Shown here: positions 16,666 to 24,929 of the stretch, piece after piece | How the letters are laid out: each line of letters begins with the position of its first letter | Numbering within the stretch: the first letter of the stretch is position 1 | NCBI GenBank assembly: GCA_949297415.1 | Contig: CASFSV010000052.1 | Span: 1-49,362 of the forward strand | Direction: 5' to 3' | Origin: an uncultured Alphaproteobacteria bacterium | GTDB lineage: Bacteria; Pseudomonadota; Alphaproteobacteria; RF32; CAG-239 | DNA: 49,362 nt | The notes under the pieces: model-generated | What the model was told of the DNA's origin: nothing | Seen by the model: only the letters and a program-made list of their open reading frames with translations | Databases searched by the model: none | Position numbers and translations under genes: made by a program

Positions 16666-16696
16666 TCGGCTGTTCTTTTTGCGAATAGCCGATTTT
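16666..16696 (+). terminator. rho-independent terminator after hsp20
   Basis: TCGGCTGTTC pairs with GAATAGCCGA (one G-T wobble), then TTTT. Confidence 0.8.
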
Positions 16697-16717
16697 GTGT
16701 TATGAGTAAAGAGAAAC

Positions 16718-16810
16718 TTGACAAAAATCTTTTTTGCGGTATATCTGTATGTTGGGCGGGGCAAACGCCTGGTATGTCCGCTGAAGTGATACATTGCCGT
16801 TGTTTTTTAT
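16718..16810 (+). ncRNA. candidate small RNA or structured leader with its own promoter
   Basis: TTGACA (16718-16723) and ATATCT (16741-16746) are 17 bases apart. The sequence downstream (16752-16800) is much more GC-rich than its surroundings and can pair: GGGCG with CGCCT, and GGCAA (about 16760) with TTGCC (about 16795). TTGTTTTTT follows at once. It could be a short terminated transcript or the leader of the next gene. It matches no RNA family I know by eye. Confidence 0.3.
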
Positions 16811-16887
16811 ATAGATTTCTTTTGAGATGACTTATTTGTGCTAATCGGGCAGGCGAGGATGATAAGTTGTCAGGAAAGGAATTTTTA

Positions 16888-17106
16888 ATGTTTGATTATA
16901 TTGACGTTTTTAAATTAGAAGCAAAGTTTTTCTTAAAAGATTTTCGTAAAAAGCATCAGAAAGAAGTAGATTTGACGGCTAAATATTTTAGCGGTAAATC
17001 TGATTTGTCTCTCATGCAAGCTCAGCATATTATTGCAAAAGAATATGGTTTTAATAGTTGGGATGATTTGATTTCTGCTGAAAATGGGATTTGGCCGGAG
17101 CGTTGA
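16888..17106 (+). CDS. small protein with a 'QAQHIIAKEYGFxSW' helical module, upstream of the subtilase-like gene
   Basis: A 72-residue protein. Its C-terminal half (LMQAQHIIAKEYGFNSWDDL) resembles the short helical module found at the N-terminus of some ankyrin and glyoxalase-superfamily proteins, where it usually precedes another domain. AGGAAAGG lies upstream of ATG 16888; a TTG at 16867 is less likely. It overlaps the next frame by 16 bases in the -1 relation. Either the two are translationally coupled or they are halves of one protein joined by a frameshift. Confidence 0.5.
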   Translation: MFDYIDVFKLEAKFFLKDFRKKHQKEVDLTAKYFSGKSDLSLMQAQHIIAKEYGFNSWDDLISAENGIWPER

Positions 17107-18200
17107 ACGCAAAGCAAAACAAACTCCTATCTTCTCCTTTAAAAATTTGGTATGGTAATGATGAATACAATTATAGCACTCCTGAGCGATTTGGTATTAA
17201 AGGGCCTGCTGTTAGAGAGAATTTAGACTTAGTTAATTATACTGAAGTTCATTCTTACGGTGTTTCTTCTTATCTTCATATTAACAATTGTGATGTTTCT
17301 GCTGCAGATTTATCTGGTTTGGATATTTCAAAGGCAACGTTTGATGATTTTACAATTTGGCCTCAAGATATAAGTAAGATGCCGAAGGATTTTAATCCGC
17401 AAGAATTTATGGAAAAACGAAAAAATCCGGGATTGGGTATTCGGCAACTTCATAAGCAGGGTATTGAAGGTAAAGGGTGGAATATTGCAATTATTGATGC
17501 AAGTGTATTAAGACCTCATTTGGAATATCGTGATAGTTTGGCTGATTATATTAATTTGAAAGATGGCGATTTGTCGCGAGCGTATGCTAATGGAGGATGG
17601 GGTGTTTCTGTTATGGTTGGAAAAACGTGCGGTGTTGCTCCTAAAGCAAAGCTATATTATTTTGCTGTTGATTTTGTTGATAATGATTATTCTACATATG
17701 CGAGAGCTCTTGATAAAGTGTGTGATTTACATCAGAATCTTAAATCCTTGGGGCAAAATGGTATTGATGTTGTTGTGCTTAATAATTTATATGATAAAGA
17801 GAATTTAGCAGAAGCTTTACAACGTGCCAGAAAGTTGGGAATTTTTGTGTATACATCGTTGGTTAATCAAACAGCTTTGGAGTGTCGTATGTATGGCGAT
17901 GTTGATGATCCTGATGATTATGTGGTTCATAATAATCGAGTATCTGATGAAAATTCGTTGTGTTTGATTGGATATGGACAGACAGTTCCTTGTCAATATA
18001 CGATAGGCTCTTATTTGTTTAATGCGACTTCTAACTTGAGAACTTTTTGGTTGGCAGGTCTGTATATACTGGGTAAATGTGTTAAAGAAAATTTGACTTC
18101 GGAAAAATTCTTTAAAATGGCTTTTGATACCGGAGATTATCGCAAAGGAATCGGAGTGATTGTTAATCCACAGAAGTTAATTGCTCAATTATCTAAATAA
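17091..18200 (+). CDS. degenerate subtilisin-like (S8) protein, probably catalytically inactive
   Basis: About 369 residues. The last 250 carry an S8 outline: GKGWNIAIIDASVLRPHLEY with Asp136 where subtilases have the catalytic Asp, GVAPKAKLYYF at 181-191 as after the His helix, Asn259 at the oxyanion position, and NATSNLRTFWLAGLYILG with Ser314 as in G-T-S-x-x-x-P. The expected HGTHVAG is replaced by NGGWGVSVMVG, so the catalytic His is missing. There is no signal peptide. Starts at TTG 17091 or TTG 17103 are the only options before residue 97, which is unusual and hints at fusion with the upstream ORF. A binding or pseudoenzyme role is inferred. Confidence 0.5.
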   Translation: MAGALNAKQNKLLSSPLKIWYGNDEYNYSTPERFGIKGPAVRENLDLVNYTEVHSYGVSSYLHINNCDVSAADLSGLDISKATFDDFTIWPQDISKMPKDFNPQEFMEKRKNPGLGIRQLHKQGIEGKGWNIAIIDASVLRPHLEYRDSLADYINLKDGDLSRAYANGGWGVSVMVGKTCGVAPKAKLYYFAVDFVDNDYSTYARALDKVCDLHQNLKSLGQNGIDVVVLNNLYDKENLAEALQRARKLGIFVYTSLVNQTALECRMYGDVDDPDDYVVHNNRVSDENSLCLIGYGQTVPCQYTIGSYLFNATSNLRTFWLAGLYILGKCVKENLTSEKFFKMAFDTGDYRKGIGVIVNPQKLIAQLSK

Positions 18201-18227
18201 AAAAGAGGGAGAAATCCCTCTTTTTTT
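18201..18227. terminator. bidirectional terminator between convergent genes
   Basis: AAAAGAGGGA and TCCCTCTTTT arms around a GAAA tetraloop, followed by T7. It serves the subtilase-like gene on one side and rquA on the other. Confidence 0.85.
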
Positions 18228-18228
18228 A

Positions 18229-18903
18229 TTAATTGTTTTTAGTTGCGACGACTTTTTGATATACACCGCCGAAATAGGTTTGTTGTGACCAACGGCAGGT
18301 TTCAGCTTGGTTCGTCATTTCTTTTATGGATTTTTTCCAAAGACTCTCGGCGAAAGGTTGGTATAATCTGTTTACGGCGCGAATTATATACTTTAATGGA
18401 TGATAAGAAGATGGTTGATGATAGTCTATGAAAACGGCTTTTCCTCCGGGTTTTAAGGCCTTTAGAATATTATCAATCATTCTTGTTCTGGTGTAGGGGG
18501 GGAGTTCGTGTAAAAGCATATAGCTTATAATTATATCATACTCACCTTTGATGCTCTTTGCTGCATCTGCATGGATGTATTCTATTCTTTGTTCAAGATG
18601 TTTTTCGTGGCAATTTTCCAGTATTTTAGGATTTATATCAACTATGGCATACGAACCGAGCATTCCTAAACCTGAATAAGTTTTTTCAATTTGTCCTCCT
18701 AAGGTGGCTCCTATTTGTAAAATGTGCGAATGTGGTGAGAGTTCTTTTTTTACTTCTTCGGTTAAAATACGATGATATCCTAAAGTTAGGATGTTTAAAA
18801 TAAACGCATTATCCAGAAAATTGTATAATTTAGGATTCATGTAGAGCCATTTGTATATATCGGTAATGTATGCGGGAAGTTGCTTTTTTTCTGTTTTTGC
18901 CAT
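18229..18903 (-). CDS. rquA: RquA-like methyltransferase, rhodoquinone biosynthesis
   Basis: A 224-residue class I SAM-methyltransferase fold. Features shared with RquA are the altered motif I (ILQIGATLGG at 61-70, where most methyltransferases have an acidic D-x-G-x-G), MLLHELP at 129-135, PGGKAVFIDYHQPSSYHPL, and above all the C-terminal QTYFGGVYQKVVA at 208-220. RquA converts ubiquinone to the low-potential electron carrier rhodoquinone, which lets anaerobic cells run fumarate reduction. Presence of rquA fits the other anaerobic genes here. An ordinary quinone or SAM methyltransferase is the alternative. It starts 12 bases after the response regulator gene on the same strand. Confidence 0.75.
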   Translation of the reverse strand: MAKTEKKQLPAYITDIYKWLYMNPKLYNFLDNAFILNILTLGYHRILTEEVKKELSPHSHILQIGATLGGQIEKTYSGLGMLGSYAIVDINPKILENCHEKHLEQRIEYIHADAAKSIKGEYDIIISYMLLHELPPYTRTRMIDNILKALKPGGKAVFIDYHQPSSYHPLKYIIRAVNRLYQPFAESLWKKSIKEMTNQAETCRWSQQTYFGGVYQKVVATKNN

Positions 18904-18915
18904 AATTTTTCCTTT

Positions 18916-19623
18916 TTATTGATTGTTTACAATATCATCAGAGATATAACCTCGTTTGGCGGCTTCTATCACTGCTGAAGTTCTATTTTTAACGTTTAGA
19001 ACTTTTAAAATGATAGTTATGTGTACTTTTACGGTGCCTTCTGTTAAATTTAATTTGTAAGCAATTTGTTTGTTTGACAGACCTTCTGCAATGCATTTAA
19101 CAATTTCAATTTGTCTTTCGGTTAAACTTTTTTGAGGTGCATCATTGGAACTGTCGGCAAATTTTTCTAAAGCTTTTAATGGTGCGATATATTCTTTTGA
19201 TGTGCTTTTGTTATTGGGAACGGGAGTTGTGTATAATAATTCATGCGGAATATATACGCCACCGGCTAATACTAAATTAATGGCACTGATTATCAAGTTA
19301 TTAGATGCTGTTTTCGGAATATATCCCGAAACACCGATATCTAGTGTTTGTTGCAGAATCTCTTTATCAAAAACGGCTGATATTACAATGACAGGAGTTT
19401 CTGGTACTAATGTGTGGATTTTATTTAATGCTTGTAGCCAATTTGCACCGGGCATGGCTAAATCTGTGATAATTAAATCAAAATCTTGTTTATCTTCCAG
19501 TATATGTAAAATATCGGTGTAACTTTGAGCAGTAGTTATGGTTGGTGTGAGTAAATTTTCTTTAAGGATAAATTCTAATCCTTTTAAAAATAATTCATGA
19601 TCATCTGCTATTAGTATTTTCAT
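18916..19623 (-). CDS. NarL/LuxR-type response regulator
   Basis: The 235-residue protein has a receiver domain (1-120) with acidic pocket ADDHE, phospho-acceptor Asp54 in LIITDLAMPG, and Lys in GYIPKTA. A spacer follows, then a LuxR helix-turn-helix (SLTERQIEIVKCIAEGLSNK onward to VHITIILKVLNVKNRTSAV). No sensor kinase is in the window, so it is an orphan here. It abuts rsmE (start codons and stop separated by no bases) and precedes rquA, so these three genes probably form one transcript and the regulator may be co-expressed with quinone remodelling. Confidence 0.9.
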   Translation of the reverse strand: MKILIADDHELFLKGLEFILKENLLTPTITTAQSYTDILHILEDKQDFDLIITDLAMPGANWLQALNKIHTLVPETPVIVISAVFDKEILQQTLDIGVSGYIPKTASNNLIISAINLVLAGGVYIPHELLYTTPVPNNKSTSKEYIAPLKALEKFADSSNDAPQKSLTERQIEIVKCIAEGLSNKQIAYKLNLTEGTVKVHITIILKVLNVKNRTSAVIEAAKRGYISDDIVNNQ

Positions 19624-20355
19624 CTATTTGCTCCAATCTCCGGATATTAGTTGCCAGCAGGATAGTGCTGCTGCAACGGCTGTTTCAGCTCTTAAAATGC
19701 GAGGACCTAAAGTAGCACCCTGAGTGCTGGGGTGTTTTCTTAGTAGTTGTTGTTCTTTTTCCGAAAAACCGCCTTCGGGACCAATTAAAACTGCTGCTTT
19801 GTTGGTTTGTGATTGTTTTAGTACGGTTAAAAAGTCTGAACTTGTTAAAGTTTCATCCATAAAATATAAAACTCTTTCTTTATCCCAAGATAATAGAATT
19901 TCTGGTAGTTCTTTGGGAACGCCTATTTCCGGTAAATCTGTTCTTTGGCATTGTTCCGCTGCTTCAATACTTTGCGCAATATAGCGGTCTAGGCGAATGT
20001 TTTTAGTCATTGTATATTGAGTTATAACCGGTTGTATTTTTCGACAGCCTAGTTCTGTTGCTTTTTCTATTACAAAATCAGTTTTATCCTTTTTTAGCGG
20101 GGCGAATAATAGCCAAATATCCGGACATTGTATGTATTCTTTAGTTTGGTTTAGAATTTTCAGCGTTCCTTGTTTTTTATCTAAAGAAATGAGTTCTGCC
20201 GAGAATTCGCCGTTTTGGTTGTCAAAGCATAGTAAATGTGTTGAACTATTAACCTTTACAACATTCTTGAGGTAATGTGTTTGTTCCTCGCTTAGAGTGA
20301 TTAGGCTTTCTGATGATAATGGTTCTTTGGTGTATAAACGAATTGTTTGTGCCAT
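19624..20355 (-). CDS. rsmE: 16S rRNA (uracil(1498)-N3)-methyltransferase
   Basis: The 243-residue SPOUT methyltransferase has an N-terminal PUA-like domain (HYLKNVVKVN), IEKATELGCRKIQPV, AEQCQRTDLP, the knot motifs LIGPEGGFSEKE and LGPRILRAETAVAAAL. It methylates U1498 of 16S rRNA in the 30S subunit. It heads the rsmE-response regulator-rquA run on the minus strand and is divergent from cmk. Confidence 0.95.
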   Translation of the reverse strand: MAQTIRLYTKEPLSSESLITLSEEQTHYLKNVVKVNSSTHLLCFDNQNGEFSAELISLDKKQGTLKILNQTKEYIQCPDIWLLFAPLKKDKTDFVIEKATELGCRKIQPVITQYTMTKNIRLDRYIAQSIEAAEQCQRTDLPEIGVPKELPEILLSWDKERVLYFMDETLTSSDFLTVLKQSQTNKAAVLIGPEGGFSEKEQQLLRKHPSTQGATLGPRILRAETAVAAALSCWQLISGDWSK

Positions 20356-20453
20356 CTTCTTATTCTTTGTATAAAGTTATTTTATACTATGATATTAGTA
20401 AATATGTGTTAAAGAATAGATAAAATTTATAACTTTAAGGGATGCACTTTGAA

Positions 20454-21113
20454 ATGATTATTACAGTAGATGGTCCTGCCGCTGCCGGTAAAGGTACTCT
20501 TTCTCAAAAATTGGCTGATAAATATGGTTTGGCTTATTTTGATACAGGTATGGTTTATAGAGCGGTCGGCTTGATGATGTTAAAACAATCTTTAGATTTA
20601 AATGATGCCGATTTAGCAAAAAAAATGGCAGAACAGTTAACTTTTGCTAAAATGATGGAATTATCTCTTGATAAAGAGTTTCGTTCATCTGTCGGAGGAC
20701 AGGCTGCATCTATTGTTTCTAGTTATTCCAGTGTGCGTTCTCAATTGTTGGATATGCAGCGTAATTTTGCAAAAAATCCTACTTTTGCTGATGGGACTCC
20801 TGCTAATGGGGTTATTTATGACGGACGAGATACTGGCACTGTTATTTGTCCTCACGCAAATATTAAATTCTTCATTACGGCTTCTTCTGAAGTGCGTGCT
20901 AAAAGACGGTATGATGAATTTGTGCAAAAGGGTATGAATGTTCAGCTTGATGATGTCTTAAAAGATGTTAAAGCGCGTGACGAACGGGATGCTAATCGGA
21001 AAGACGCTCCGATGAAACCTGCTGATGATGCTATTATTTTGGATACTTCTGATTTGAGTATTGAGGAGGTTTTTCAAAAAGCTGTTGCATTTATTGAAGA
21101 AAAGCTTAAATAG
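20454..21113 (+). CDS. cmk: (d)CMP kinase
   Basis: About 219 residues with MIITVDGPAAAGKGTLSQKL (P-loop), YFDTGMVYRAV (nucleotide-binding strand), DGRDTGTVI and the lid RAKRRYDEF. It phosphorylates CMP and dCMP in pyrimidine salvage. The family start is the MI-I-DGPA strand, so ATG 20454 is preferred. ATG 20442 is in frame but sits directly against the AAGGG ribosome site. The flavodiiron gene follows after 36 bases. Confidence 0.95.
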   Translation: MIITVDGPAAAGKGTLSQKLADKYGLAYFDTGMVYRAVGLMMLKQSLDLNDADLAKKMAEQLTFAKMMELSLDKEFRSSVGGQAASIVSSYSSVRSQLLDMQRNFAKNPTFADGTPANGVIYDGRDTGTVICPHANIKFFITASSEVRAKRRYDEFVQKGMNVQLDDVLKDVKARDERDANRKDAPMKPADDAIILDTSDLSIEEVFQKAVAFIEEKLK

Positions 21114-21149
21114 TCTAAAAAGTTTATTTTCTATATAAGGAGTTGAATT

Positions 21150-22319
21150 ATGCAAAATAAAAAGTTAACAGATGCAGTTTACTATGTTGGAGCTGATGAT
21201 AAGACATTAGATTTGTTTGAAGGTCAATATGTTATTCCTGATGGTATTTCTTATAATTCATATGTTATTATGGATGAGAAAATTGCTGTTATGGATACAG
21301 TGGATAAAAGAGCAACTGATGAATGGTTCAAAAATCTGGAAGAAGTGTTGGGGGGAAAGGAGCCAGATTATTTAGTTGTTTTGCATATGGAACCAGATCA
21401 TGCTGCTAATATTGAACAGTTTTTGAATAAATATAGAAATGCTAAGGTTGTAACGAATCCGAAAACATTTAATATGATACCGCAATTTTTTGAACATCTT
21501 GATTTAGAAGGGCGTAAAATTGTTGTTAATGAAGGTGATGAGCTAGTTTTGGGTGAGCATGTTTTGACGTTCGTTATGGCTCCGATGGTTCACTGGCCGG
21601 AAGTTATGGTTGCCTATGAAAAGAAAGAGAAAATTTTATTCTCTGCCGATGCTTTTGGTAAGTTTGGAGCTTTAGATGTTGATGATGAATGGGATTGCGA
21701 AGCTCGCCGTTATTATATCAATATTGTTGGTAAATATGGTGCGCAAGTTCAAACTTTGCTCAAAAAAGCAGCTACTTTAGATATTCAAAAGATTTTTGCT
21801 TTACATGGTCCTATGTTAACTGAAAATTTGGGCTATTATATTAACAAATATGATATTTGGAGTAGCTATCGTCCCGAAGATGAGGGAATCTTTATTGCTT
21901 ATGCTTCGGTTTATGGAAATACTAGGAAGGTTGCAGAAAAATTAAAAGAGATTCTTGAGGCAAAAGGTGCTCCTAAGGTGGCTATTGCCGATTTAGCTCG
22001 TGATGATATGGCGGAAGCTGTAGAAGATGCTTTCCGTTATGATAGATTAGTTTTGGCTTCGGTTACTTATGATGGTGGACTTTTCCCTTGTATGGAAAGT
22101 TTTATTGCTCACCTTAAGAGTAAGAATTATCAGAATCGTAAAGTGGCATTTATTGAAAACGGTTCTTGGGCTCCAATGGCTGCTAAAAAAATGAAGGCAG
22201 AAATGGAAAACCTTAAGAATTTAACTTTCTTGGATACGGTTGTTTCCATTAAATCAGCTATGAAAGATGCAGACGTTAAACAATTGGAATCTTTGGCAGA
22301 TGAATTGCTGAATAAATAG
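21150..22319 (+). CDS. FprA-type flavodiiron protein (oxygen/nitric oxide reductase)
   Basis: The 389-residue protein has a metallo-beta-lactamase-like diiron domain with HMEPDH (His79, Glu81, Asp83, His84), VHWPEV (His148), SADAFG (Asp167) and LHGPM. A C-terminal flavodoxin domain from about 249 carries the FMN loop ASVYGNTRKV. There is no rubredoxin extension, so it is a class A enzyme. It reduces O2 to water (or NO to N2O) in the cytoplasm and protects anaerobes from oxygen. AAGGAG precedes the ATG, and a terminator follows at 22343. Confidence 0.95.
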   Translation: MQNKKLTDAVYYVGADDKTLDLFEGQYVIPDGISYNSYVIMDEKIAVMDTVDKRATDEWFKNLEEVLGGKEPDYLVVLHMEPDHAANIEQFLNKYRNAKVVTNPKTFNMIPQFFEHLDLEGRKIVVNEGDELVLGEHVLTFVMAPMVHWPEVMVAYEKKEKILFSADAFGKFGALDVDDEWDCEARRYYINIVGKYGAQVQTLLKKAATLDIQKIFALHGPMLTENLGYYINKYDIWSSYRPEDEGIFIAYASVYGNTRKVAEKLKEILEAKGAPKVAIADLARDDMAEAVEDAFRYDRLVLASVTYDGGLFPCMESFIAHLKSKNYQNRKVAFIENGSWAPMAAKKMKAEMENLKNLTFLDTVVSIKSAMKDADVKQLESLADELLNK

Positions 22320-22342
22320 TATTTTGTTTTGAATGCAAAAAT

Positions 22343-22373
22343 AAAGCGACTCGTTGTATGTGGGTCGCTTTTG
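22343..22373 (+). terminator. rho-independent terminator after the flavodiiron gene
   Basis: AAAGCGACTC pairs with GGGTCGCTTTT around a nine-base loop. Confidence 0.75.
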
Positions 22374-22465
22374 TTATATGAGGAGGATGCGATTTTGCTT
22401 GCAAAAATTAAATTTATGGTTATCTTCCTTGGTAGTTATTGTATTATTGTTTAAAATTTATTTTT

Positions 22466-23062
22466 ATGAAAAGAAATGTTTATATTTTTCGTCATGGTGA
22501 AACAAATTATAATTTGGAAAACCGTTGGCAAGGTTGCGGTGTTGATTCCGTTTTGAATAATAATGGTCTTGAACAAGCTAGAGCATTAGCTGAGAAAGTT
22601 ACAAGTTTGGACATTACAATGGTGTATTGTTCTCCGTTAATTCGGGCCGTTCAGACGGCTAATATTATTGTTCAAAGAATAGGAATAGATGTTCCTATTA
22701 CGATTCTTCAGGATTTGCGTGAAGGTAATTTTGGTGTTGTAGAAGGGTTGACCTTTGACGAGGCTTATCAGCAATATGGTAAAGATTTTGTTGATGCGAT
22801 TTGTTGGCCAACAGCTCAGAATTGGGATATTGCTTTTCCTGAGGGCGAAACTAAACACAATATGTTTAATAGAGTGTTGGGGTGTTTAAATTATATTATT
22901 TATGGCTCTGAGGATGTTAATGTTGGTGTTGTTTGTCATGCCGGTGTTTTGAGTGCATTAAAATGTGGACTTGGGCTGGATGCAACGCCTAATCCAAATT
23001 GCTCGATATTACATTTGCAATACGATACGGAAACACGTACCTTTGTTCAGGTAAGTGATTAA
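22466..23062 (+). CDS. histidine phosphatase (phosphoglycerate mutase-like) family protein
   Basis: About 198 residues: MKRNVYIFRHGETNYN with the catalytic RHG, VYCSPLIRAVQTA, REGNFGVVEG and VVCHAGVLSAL with the second catalytic His. This is the branch of broad-specificity phosphatases (CobC/GpmB-like). The substrate is unknown. Start ATG 22466 puts the first strand at the N-terminus, but it has no clear ribosome site; a TTG at 22439 is in frame. A strong terminator follows at 23064. Confidence 0.88.
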   Translation: MKRNVYIFRHGETNYNLENRWQGCGVDSVLNNNGLEQARALAEKVTSLDITMVYCSPLIRAVQTANIIVQRIGIDVPITILQDLREGNFGVVEGLTFDEAYQQYGKDFVDAICWPTAQNWDIAFPEGETKHNMFNRVLGCLNYIIYGSEDVNVGVVCHAGVLSALKCGLGLDATPNPNCSILHLQYDTETRTFVQVSD

Positions 23063-23063
23063 A

Positions 23064-23088
23064 AAAAGCCGCCTTTGTGCGGCTTTTG
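23064..23088 (+). terminator. rho-independent terminator
   Basis: AAAAGCCGC and GCGGCTTTT are perfect arms around a six-base loop. Confidence 0.85.
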
Positions 23089-23173
23089 CCGTATGTGATT
23101 TTTTTATAGAACTTAACTCCATATTAGGCATTTTTCTTTAGATTTTGCGTAAGAGTAAGTATGGAGGCTTGTT

Positions 23174-23950
23174 ATGGACCCTATTATCGGAATGGTTCGT
23201 TATTCGGTTGATGCAGCTTTTGCGAAAGATCATCCTGATAAAATATATAATCTTTGGGAAAATCCTTATTTTGAAGAGCGTTTGGCTATGTTTAAGGGAA
23301 TTACTTTGAAATCCTTTGAACAACAGACTAACTCTCATTTTGTTTTGTTAGTGTACCATTCAAATGCTATGCCTGAGGAGAAAAAGCAAATTTTTATTGA
23401 ATTAGAGAAGATATATCCTTTTATGCGCAATATTTTTATATCAGGTGCAAAGATGCTTGTGCCTGTAGATTTGTTACAAAAGAGAATGTTCACTTTTCGT
23501 ATTGATAATGATGACGGGGTTCCAGATAATTTTATTGATAGATTGATGGAAATTTATCAAAGGAATGATGGTTGTTATGATAATGTTGCTTTTACTATTC
23601 CAAGAATCCGTAAAATTGCAAGAATAGATGAACATCGTTACCAGACGGATTGTTCTATTTTTCCATCAAATGCAATTGGTTTAGCGTATTTATCTGTAGA
23701 TGGTGAAAATATTATGAATTGCGGAAATCATCGGTTGGTGCCATATCATTACCGAACTTTGTTTTTAGATGGAATTGGTGGTTTACAGGTTATTCATGGG
23801 ACAAATGTTGCGAATGGTTTTAAAAAAGTTTACGATAAAAAGTCTGAATTGCAGATTTTTGAAGAAGAGCAGATGATTGAAATATTGCACTCAGAAGGAT
23901 ATGCTGCAGTTGATTTAACAAGTATGCCGATATTGGCTAATCCTTATTAA
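23174..23950 (+). CDS. putative rhamnosyltransferase-like glycosyltransferase
   Basis: The 258-residue soluble protein contains FTFRIDNDDGVPDNFI near residues 105-120, the D-x-D-D metal/sugar-nucleotide motif of the 'putative rhamnosyl transferase' family (GT-A-like), preceded by HFVLLVYHSNAMPEE and followed by PRIRKIA. A role in surface polysaccharide or LPS decoration is inferred from the family. The sugar and acceptor are unknown. No other glycan genes flank it; its neighbours are a phosphatase and a tRNA gene. Confidence 0.7.
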   Translation: MDPIIGMVRYSVDAAFAKDHPDKIYNLWENPYFEERLAMFKGITLKSFEQQTNSHFVLLVYHSNAMPEEKKQIFIELEKIYPFMRNIFISGAKMLVPVDLLQKRMFTFRIDNDDGVPDNFIDRLMEIYQRNDGCYDNVAFTIPRIRKIARIDEHRYQTDCSIFPSNAIGLAYLSVDGENIMNCGNHRLVPYHYRTLFLDGIGGLQVIHGTNVANGFKKVYDKKSELQIFEEEQMIEILHSEGYAAVDLTSMPILANPY

Positions 23951-23971
23951 AAAAGAAAATTTTTGGGGATG

Positions 23972-24048
23972 TGGTGCACCCGGCGAGGTTCGAACTCGCA
24001 ACCTTTGGCGTCGGAGGCCAACACTCTATCCAATTGAGCTACGGGTAC
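23972..24048 (-). tRNA. tRNA-Arg (anticodon CCG)
   Basis: On the minus strand a full cloverleaf folds: acceptor GTACCCG/CGGGTGC (one G-T), anticodon stem TTGGC/GCCAA with loop CTCCGAC giving anticodon CCG, T-arm GTTCGAACC, discriminator A and an encoded CCA. It is 77 bases long. Confidence 0.95.
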
Positions 24049-24130
24049 TTATTTTGCTTGGCATCTCTGCTTTATATATCCTATTTTTTTATAATTCCAG
24101 CATTTTTTGATTTTTTTGCGAAGATTTTAC

Positions 24131-24159
24131 TTGACTTCTAATGATTATCTTTGTATGTA
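24131..24159 (+). promoter_or_regulatory. probable promoter for rpmB
   Basis: TTGACT (24131-24136) and TATGTA (24154-24159) are 17 bases apart, about 35 bases before ATG 24193. Confidence 0.5.
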
Positions 24160-24192
24160 TGAGCAAAAGTTTTTGAGTAAAGGATATTGAAA

Positions 24193-24477
24193 ATGGCTAA
24201 GAAATGTGAAATTTCCGGCACAGGCGTTATGAGCGGTAATAATGTAAGTCACGCTAACAATAGAACCCGTCGTCGCTTTTTGCCGAATCTGCAAGTTGTT
24301 TCTCTTTTGAGTGAAGCTCTTGGTAAAGTTTATAAATTGAAAATTTGTACAAAGACTCTTCGTTCTATTGAACATAAAGGTGGTCTTGATGCTTATTTGA
24401 TGGCTACTCCTGACGGTAAGCTTACTGCAGAAGCTAAGAAAATTAAAAAAGTTGTTGCTGATAAAGTTTCTGCATAA
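24193..24477 (+). CDS. rpmB: 50S ribosomal protein L28
   Basis: A 94-residue basic protein opening MAKKCEISGTGVMSGNNVSH, then NRTRRRFLPNLQ, the L28 signature, and KICTKTLRSIEHKGGLDAYL. It is part of the large ribosomal subunit. ATG 24193 with AAAGGA upstream is the family start; a TTG two codons earlier is only an open-frame extension. It is a single gene between tRNA-Arg and tRNA-Pro, with its own promoter. Confidence 0.96.
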   Translation: MAKKCEISGTGVMSGNNVSHANNRTRRRFLPNLQVVSLLSEALGKVYKLKICTKTLRSIEHKGGLDAYLMATPDGKLTAEAKKIKKVVADKVSA

Positions 24478-24644
24478 TTATTTCTGCTTTTATAGTTTTA
24501 AGGGGCTGCTTCGGTGGCCTTTTTTTGTATCTAAGTTAGTTTGTTTTGGCGGAAGGATAAATTGGGAGAGATGAGTGATTTTGTCGTTAAAAAGAAATTT
24601 TACTTGCAATTTATTTAGGGACGATATATAAATGGCGAAGTTGT

Positions 24645-24721
24645 CGGGACGTAGTTCAGCCTGGTAGAGCGCTTGCATGGGGTGCAAGAAGTCGGAGGTT
24701 CGAATCCTCTCGTCCCGACCA
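24645..24721 (+). tRNA. tRNA-Pro (anticodon GGG)
   Basis: Acceptor CGGGACG pairs with CGTCCCG. The anticodon stem CTTGC/GCAAG holds loop ATGGGGT, anticodon GGG. The T-arm contains GGTTCGAATCC, and discriminator A is followed by an encoded CCA. It is 77 bases long. Confidence 0.95.
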
Positions 24722-24724
24722 AGT

Positions 24725-24759
24725 AAAAGTATCTGTCGTTATCGGTAGATACTTTTTTT
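24725..24759 (+). terminator. rho-independent terminator after tRNA-Pro
   Basis: AAAAGTATCT pairs with AGATACTTTT, followed by a T-run. Confidence 0.8.
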
Positions 24760-24929
24760 ATATCTGTTTGATGGGTTCAAAATTTTAATATTTGAAAAAG
24801 AAGATTGGGCTATCAGTAATAGGCGAGATATGTATCGCCGGTTTTGCGAGAAGCAAAATTGCGTTTATGCAACGAAATCAATCCTTCGTTTCATTAAATA
24901 GAGGGTATAGGTTGAACAGTTTTTTGTTT

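Noticed and set aside
22387..22500. Small ORF starting at ATG 22387 next to AGGAGG
   Set aside because: The ribosome-site-like run touches the ATG with no spacing, and the frame overlaps the phosphatase start; probably chance.
24792..24929. Plus-strand open frame between tRNA-Pro and the Nudix gene
   Set aside because: No ribosome site or recognisable protein feature; it overlaps the end of the Nudix gene.
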